Shown piece after piece: positions 58,593-64,000 of a DNA stretch of 64,000 nucleotides; the stretch's first letter is position 1; every line of letters begins with the position of its first letter. Under the pieces are notes generated by a model. It worked only from the letters and a program-made list of their open reading frames with translations. It had not been told where the DNA came from and ran no database searches. A program made the translations under genes and the position numbers. Origin of the DNA: Hexactinellida sp. DTS-2022 (taxonomy: Eukaryota > Porifera > Hexactinellida). The DNA lies in contig JAPNXP010000009.1 in assembly GCA_028753945.1 (NCBI GenBank), positions 3,968,001 through 4,032,000 of the forward strand, given 5' to 3'.

Positions 58593-58965
58593 ATGTTGCA
58601 GTCCAAATGCGTTTCAACGCTAAACGCGTTTGGCGCATTTTAGTTAGCCAAACGCGTTTGGCGTGTTTATATACGCCATTCGCGTTTCTAACATTATTTC
58701 TTTTTATTTGTTGTTATTTAATTAATGCTAGTTCAACAATACAAATAATTTTGAATTATTTGGAATTATATTTCCCTCTAAGGCGAGGTACATATAGTTC
58801 AAGTACATATTGTTCAATTACTTAGTTTGAACGTGAATTGTTTTTAATTCACGATGGTTTTAAATATTTAGTATAAGTCGCGATGGTATTATTTTAGTAC
58901 ACAGATGAAAATTACAGTAAATATTGTAGAACAGATATTTGAATATTAATTAGATACTCTGTTTG
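58593..58965. mobile_element. MITE with AACGCGTTTGG motifs, cut off by the duplication junction
   Basis: The left end atgttgcagtcc is followed by AAACGCGTTTGGCG motifs. The right end is missing because copy 2 of the duplication begins here. The complete version is at 62248-62684. Confidence 0.8.
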
Positions 58966-59973
58966 AGCCTTGAGCGACAAAACCTAAAAATACAAAATTG
59001 TATAAATTCACAAATATATAAGGAGCTTGTTGTTGAAATATATAAGTACGTACCTGTGTAATAATGTTGTATCTGCGCCTATTTTTTGGAACCATGATAT
59101 TCTCAACCTGGCCTAAAATGAAGTGAAGTCGAGGGAGGTATGTAGATATCACATTATCTTCTTTATTCAGTTTTAGATCTTTTGCGGTACACTCCTCTAT
59201 TTCATCAATTGCATCAATGATATGTACTTTAGCTGAATTAACATGATGACATATAGAATCAGTCTCAGAACCAGTCTTTATAAATGAGCTACGTACAATT
59301 TCACTAAAAAGAGCTTCAACTTGGCGTATATCATTTAGCGCATTCAGGGAGAGAGAAATCGGTTCGTCTTCGTAAAAGCGTTGGTAATTAAATCAGAATT
59401 AACAGATAGACTGGCTTCAATTGATATCCTTGATTTTTCTAACCGTGGGAGTAAAAAATGAATTGAACTATCACTCGAATACCAAATAACCCAGTTCTGA
59501 AGAGATATCAAATTGAGCTTTTGCTTCAATGCATCAAGAGTTGCAATACAATACTTCTCCTCATCAGCTTTGAATGATTGTTGACTTTCCTTCATCACCT
59601 GAGTAAAGAAATGCTCTTCTTTCTCCTCAAACTTCAAACGTTTAATATGTTTAGATCCTACGGGTGCTGAAAGATATGTGGGACATCCTGGCAAGAAACA
59701 TGGAACGGCATCATTGCGAAGGACTGGCACTTTATGAGGGAATTCTTGAAGGGATGCGTTTGGACCTGATGGCACCGAGTATGTCCGTGAGATGTCTTCA
59801 TCGCGGAAATGTTTTTCACAAACAAAAGTGTTAATATGGATATCTACTAAGTGTAACGCTGTTATCCACTTAGATCTGACTTCTGGCTCCACAGGTAGTT
59901 TAAACACGGTTACATAACCATCAGTAGAACTGTAGTTTCCTTTACAGCCAGGCGCAGAACATTTGTTGGGCAT
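58966..59973 (-). pseudogene. Duplicated 5' part of the THAP transposase
   Basis: It carries the same 209-residue THAP-containing frame (59973-59344) as 54728-54099, the same frameshift, the segment up to ENIMVPK and RRYNIITQ (59152-58946), and the start of the same intron and next exon. It then ends at the duplication junction, so the catalytic region is absent. Being identical to the first copy, it is young or an assembly duplicate. Confidence 0.9.
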
Positions 59974-60649
59974 AATTTGCTAATTAATTGAATATTAAAG
60001 ATTATAGTAAAGTGAATTATCATGAAATAAATCGAAAATATATATTATTGTAGACTACTTAATAAATTAAGGATACATATCACAAGAAATAATAGTGAGA
60101 CAGCCATATTTTTGAATTAAACTCTTATAAACTGATAGTTGAATGTGACTTTTACAACAAAAAATTATATTGTGGTTGGGTAATAAAATGGCCTTCCCAC
60201 TCATCCTTGGTGAGTTTTCATTTGTAATGGTATATCCTTATACTTGAGTCATCTATGATTATAGCTATTTAACTAATTTACATTATATACTTTCCCTTTA
60301 TTTATCTTAATTGTTTTCCTTCCTCGTACCCATATTAACCACTTCATTCATTAAAAATAATAATAAGGTATGTATGTGCGCTTTATATCTAACAAAATCT
60401 TTGAGACTAATTTTCTATGCGACGAATTGTCCGGCGACGAATTGTCCGCCATTCATATAGTATAAAGTTAAAGCGTGAACGGTTAAAGTCAATTTGGAGG
60501 ATTTATATACTAAATTAATTAATTGATAAGTGGTAGATTATATAGAATGAAATTGTAGTATTTACTCGTACTAAACTTAGGTCTTATACTTTTAATAATT
60601 TATTTGGATTATGGTTCATTAAAAATTATATAACCTACAGTACATGATA

Positions 60650-61043
60650 CAGTAGAACCTCGTTAATATGTTAATATGAACACATAGGGACCGTGAAAAT
60701 TTGTTCACCTTATCCGAAATTAGTATTAACTGGTGTCATTTGTATTGAAAATCCTTTGGTCCCAAAATTGTGTTCATACTAACCAGAAATTCATATCGTT
60801 AGACCGAAATAGTACATTAGCATCACCAGACAGACCCCCCACAGTATAAGTACAGGTTTTCACATAGCACTTGTATTCTACATATATTTAAGTTCATTAG
60901 CTAGTAGTAATTACATGCCAACAATATTTCTGCTATTCTCAATTAGACATCATTTTTGAAGATAATTGCACGCACTTTCGTATCTGTATATTCACGCCCA
61001 CCGGATCGCCAATTAAATATGTTCATACTAACAGGTTCTACTG
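60650..61043. mobile_element. Tigger-type MITE, duplicated copy
   Basis: Copy of 55405-55798, carried by the tandem duplication. Confidence 0.9.
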
Positions 61044-61162
61044 TACTAGCTAAAGTCTATATTAGTATTCCAATAATTAAATGGTAATGGTTTTACCGCT
61101 TGAATCGGACTATTTTGGCTCTCAAATTTGCTAAACTGACCAGACCTCAAACAATCCATGGT

Positions 61163-62050
61163 TAGGGTGACCAGATGGCTTTGACCGAAAACCTGGACAT
61201 TTTCCATTTATTGGCCAAAAAACTGGACATTCCTGGACACGTAAAATCCAAAACCTGGACAAATCTAAAACCGCGATAAATCTCATATTATGAGCGTAGG
61301 AGTGCCAAAATTCTATATTCCATACTCTGATATATAAGAGTATATAATTTCATGTTAAAATTGTTCACTCAAATTCACGATAAGCCATTGTTTATACTCT
61401 ATTCTACTTTAGTAATATAGAAAATACACCTCAGTCTATAGGCACTCTCGTTAATATCTAAATCAGGGGACTATCAAAATTTGTCTGTATATTACCTTCC
61501 TATTCGTATTACCGTGAGCTAATTGCATATAATTTATAGCCCAATTACTACAATATTACTAAATAATAACTTTAAATATTCTGATATATCATGTGAAGTA
61601 AAATGAAAATATAAATACAAATGTTGAAATGAAGTTGACAAATTTCTATGATAAATGAGGAATACAAATGAGACCAACTGTGAATTTTTTTTTGGAGATT
61701 GGGAAAATAATATTCTGATATCACTCCAGGATTTATAATACGAAAAATAATGAACAATTAGACATGCAAGATGTAATTTTGAGAATACTAATATGAAACT
61801 TGAATTTAGGTTGGGTTATGCTAACTTATGGTTCCATATAAAATGACCAGTCCTCTACAAAATTATCGATAACCGAATATACCGCAATCACATGCAATTA
61901 GAATCTTTACATAAAGGAATATAAGACAAAGATTTGTCATATTACTTATATAAAATGACTGGGTGGTAAATAAAATGACAAAAACTGGACAAATCACAAA
62001 CCTGGACAATTTCTAAATTTTGCCCAAAAAACTGGACAATGGTCACCCTA
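61163..62050. mobile_element. hAT-like MITE, duplicated copy
   Basis: Copy of 55918-56805, carried by the tandem duplication. Confidence 0.88.
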
Positions 62051-62247
62051 TCCATTGTGTGGTATTCTATTGACTTGTGAATAGTCCTGTACATCGTAGT
62101 TCACGGTATAACTCTTTCTAGATATTCTCATAGTTTATTAAGTATGATACATTTAGAAAGAAGTTAATCGTTGAGATTATTTCTTTTAGCAATTAAATTG
62201 GGAGGATCGTAAGTATAAGTCGTAAGAAATCTAGGAATATTATATAA

Positions 62248-62684
62248 ATGTTGCAGTCCAAATGCGTTTCAACGCTAAACGCGTTTGGCGCATTTTAGTT
62301 AGCCAAACGCGTTTGGCGTGTTTATATACGCCATTCGCGTTTCTAACATTATTTCTTTTTATTTGTTGTTATTTAATTAATGCTAGTTCAACAATACAAA
62401 TAATTTTGAATTATTTGGAATTATATTTCCCTCTAAGGCGAGGTACATATAGTTCAAGTACATATTGTTCAATTACTTAGTTTGAACGTGAATTGTTTTT
62501 AATTCACGATGGTTTTAAATATTTAGTATAAGTCGCGATGGTATTATTTTAGTACACAGATGAAAATTACAGTAAATATTGTAGAACAGATATTTGAATA
62601 TTAATTAGATACTCTGTTTGTGAATAATCTAACTAGCATTAATTAAAACGCGTTTGGCGTTGAAACGCATTAGGACTGCAACAT
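62248..62684. mobile_element. Complete MITE with AACGCGTTTGG motifs
   Basis: The ends are ATGTTGCAGTCCAAATGCG and, reversed, ATGTTGCAGTCCTAATGCG, followed on both sides by tttcaacgc and aaacgcgttt. An inner aattaatgctag/ctagcattaatt pair is also inverted. No clear target duplication was seen, and the superfamily is unknown. Confidence 0.75.
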
Positions 62685-62689
62685 ATATA

Positions 62690-63400
62690 TTATTGAAATT
62701 TAGGAGAAATAAAAAGGTTCAAACATTTTTAACAAATCGTTTTATTTCACAACAACAAATTTTATTTGTATTATTTTGTTAATCGTAATCAGATAAGGTA
62801 GTGCTGGCAATTGGCGTAATTGACACTGTGTAAAAGAATTTAGTATTTTGGCAATCCAGAGTTATAACTATAAGTAATAGGAAACAAACTTTTTAAAAAA
62901 TGAAATGTTACGCTTAATTCTATTATATGGATGGGATTTAAATTGATTTTATCAAAGCGAGAAAGGGAACGGGTATAGGAGAGGAGGGCGTGAGAGGTGG
63001 ATAGATGGGCTTTTGACGAGGAGGTGCTGACCTTAAGAAGATTAATACTGGGGAGGAGTAGGAGGTGGAGGAAGAGGGAAGCGGGAAGCCAGAGGAGGAG
63101 ACATTGGATGAGGAGGGGAAGAGCATTGGGAATTTTAATATGTAGTGTATTTGTTACACATATTAATTTATTTAGTATATTTATTATGTTTCTTTGAAAT
63201 AGTTTTTTTTGTTTTGAATTAAGTTGTGTTCCTGTAATTGTTAGTATTATAACCATATGTTGAATTGGGAAAATTATTAGATTAGGAAAACTAGTCAAAT
63301 CAGATATACATTGGAAATTGGGCTACTGGTTTAACTTGCTTTAATTATCAGAAATTTATGTTATTTTAAAAGGGATACATATTGCAGATAGAATATAAAA
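62690..63400. other. GA-rich tract and AT-rich sequence, no gene
   Basis: 62950-63130 is strongly purine-rich on the plus strand (aggaggtggaggaagaggg). Reading frames here are low-complexity by-products. Confidence 0.4.
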
Positions 63401-63684
63401 TATAGTGAGACGTTCAAAACTGGTAATCACTCAGAAATTGTAATATACCAGCGTCTCAAAACAATATATAATTTCACATCTATGTCTATGGTTTATCTAT
63501 ACTATCGTCTCAAGATTGTTAGAATCTTAAATTCATAATAAAAAAGTGATATTAAGTAGAAAATTACGTTTATAGTGTCTCAAATATCACTGTATAATTT
63601 CTAATAGCACATCCATGATTTGCTAATAGTATGTCTCAAAATCTTACGCGTCTCAAAATATCATGCAACAGGTCTAATACAGAG

Positions 63685-64000
63685 ATGCAGCGGTCTGGAC
63701 TAGACTACGGTCCAGACCGGGTCCGGTCCGCTGATTTTCAAGTGCGGTCTGCACCGATCCAAACTAGCGATTTGAAGGTCTTGATCGGTCATCATTCTGG
63801 ACTCATCCTAGATTGCACAAACGATCAGTCTCCAATCCGTTATTGCCCATTGTTTACAAGCACATAAGTAATGTCTTATAAACACATGTTGATCAAATTA
63901 GCCACTCTACAATGCGGTCTGGAATGGTCCACATAAGGGATACACAATATCTTGATTACACGGTCTGAAACGATCTGGATCGTCCAGCAAAAATAAATGT
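63685..64000. repeat. Start of a repeat with cggtctg motifs, cut by the window end
   Basis: gatgcagcggtctggac starts a segment with repeated ggtctgga/tccagacc and cggtctg motifs to the end of the window. It looks like the left part of a hAT-type MITE, but no right end is available. Confidence 0.4.

Larger units (their letters stand above)
53719..58965. repeat. Tandem segmental duplication, copy 1 (filled site)
   Basis: 53719-56896 reads identically to 58964-62141, and 58483-58965 to 62138-62620, as far as compared by eye. Copy 1 additionally carries the TTAA element 56897-58482. The unit without it is 3655 bp. It includes the 5' half of the THAP gene, the right end of the third MULE, a Tigger MITE, a hAT MITE and most of another MITE. 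Confidence 0.92.
58966..62620. repeat. Tandem segmental duplication, copy 2 (empty site)
   Basis: This second copy of the 3655-bp unit lacks the TTAA element. The junction at 58963-58966 shows only about 2 bp (tg) shared between the joined sequences. Confidence 0.92.

Noticed and set aside
58607-58825. 72-residue frame present twice (also 62262-62480)
   Set aside because: The repetition is explained by the tandem duplication, and the frame lies in a MITE with palindromic AAACGCGTTTGG motifs.
62840-63298. 152-residue minus-strand frame rich in Ser and Pro
   Set aside because: It comes from a purine-rich low-complexity tract. There is no domain, and the opposite strand is equally open.
63399-63660. 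Recurring gtctcaaaa motifs as a possible tandem repeat or MITE
   Set aside because: Spacing is irregular and no convincing terminal inverted repeats or target duplication were seen.
1-64000. Any conventional host gene, tRNA, rRNA or retrotransposon
   Set aside because: No reverse transcriptase, gag-like or RNA-gene motif was recognised. All clear proteins belong to DNA-transposon families, apart from the protease relic at the left edge.

Overview
This 64 kb window is AT-rich DNA from an invertebrate metazoan. I cannot place the species. Short GT-AG introns (about 60-280 bp), THAP, FLYWCH, RING, hAT and RAG1-like proteins, and TA-, TTAA-, 8-bp and 9-10-bp target-site duplications all point to an animal nuclear genome. 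I found no ordinary host gene, rRNA, tRNA, CRISPR array or operon. Almost everything recognisable is a DNA transposon or a relic of one, often nested several levels deep.

Layout. 1-9.6 kb: a Ulp1-like protease/PHD relic, a hAT MITE, an isolated hAT zinc-finger exon, a THAP fragment and a broken ZMYM-like hAT transposase. 9.8-14.5 kb: a giant fold-back palindrome carrying a second long-inverted-repeat insert and two hAT MITEs. 14.8-24 kb: a MULE fragment, then a THAP/P-element-like transposase gene split by a FLYWCH-MULE-RING transposon and by a hAT that itself holds a palindrome with a pogo/Tigger MITE at its centre. 24.5-33 kb: another P-like element with terminal inverted repeats, split by a second FLYWCH-MULE-RING transposon and a TTAA element. 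33.4-36.8 kb: a RAG1/Transib-like pseudogene between remnants of the same palindromic family. 38-47.4 kb: hAT MITEs, a decayed P-like gene, and a hAT element containing the best preserved P-like element (43397-46816, one long reading frame plus one late frameshift). 47.7-55.2 kb: a third FLYWCH-MULE, containing a P-like element, which contains a hAT MITE, which contains another MITE. 53.7-62.6 kb: an apparently identical tandem duplication in which only one copy carries a TTAA transposon, so the other copy is its empty site. 62.7-64 kb: GA-rich sequence and the start of another repeat.

Two themes stand out. (1) Three separate FLYWCH-MULE transposons end in inverted arrays of short tandem repeats, with a different repeat in each element; two of the three encode a transposase with a C-terminal RING-type zinc finger. 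(2) Several insertions sit inside other transposase genes so cleanly that dropping the insert plus one target-site copy reconnects the host reading frame locally. This fixes both the element boundaries and the relative order of insertion. All family names come from motif recognition by eye; no database search was run.
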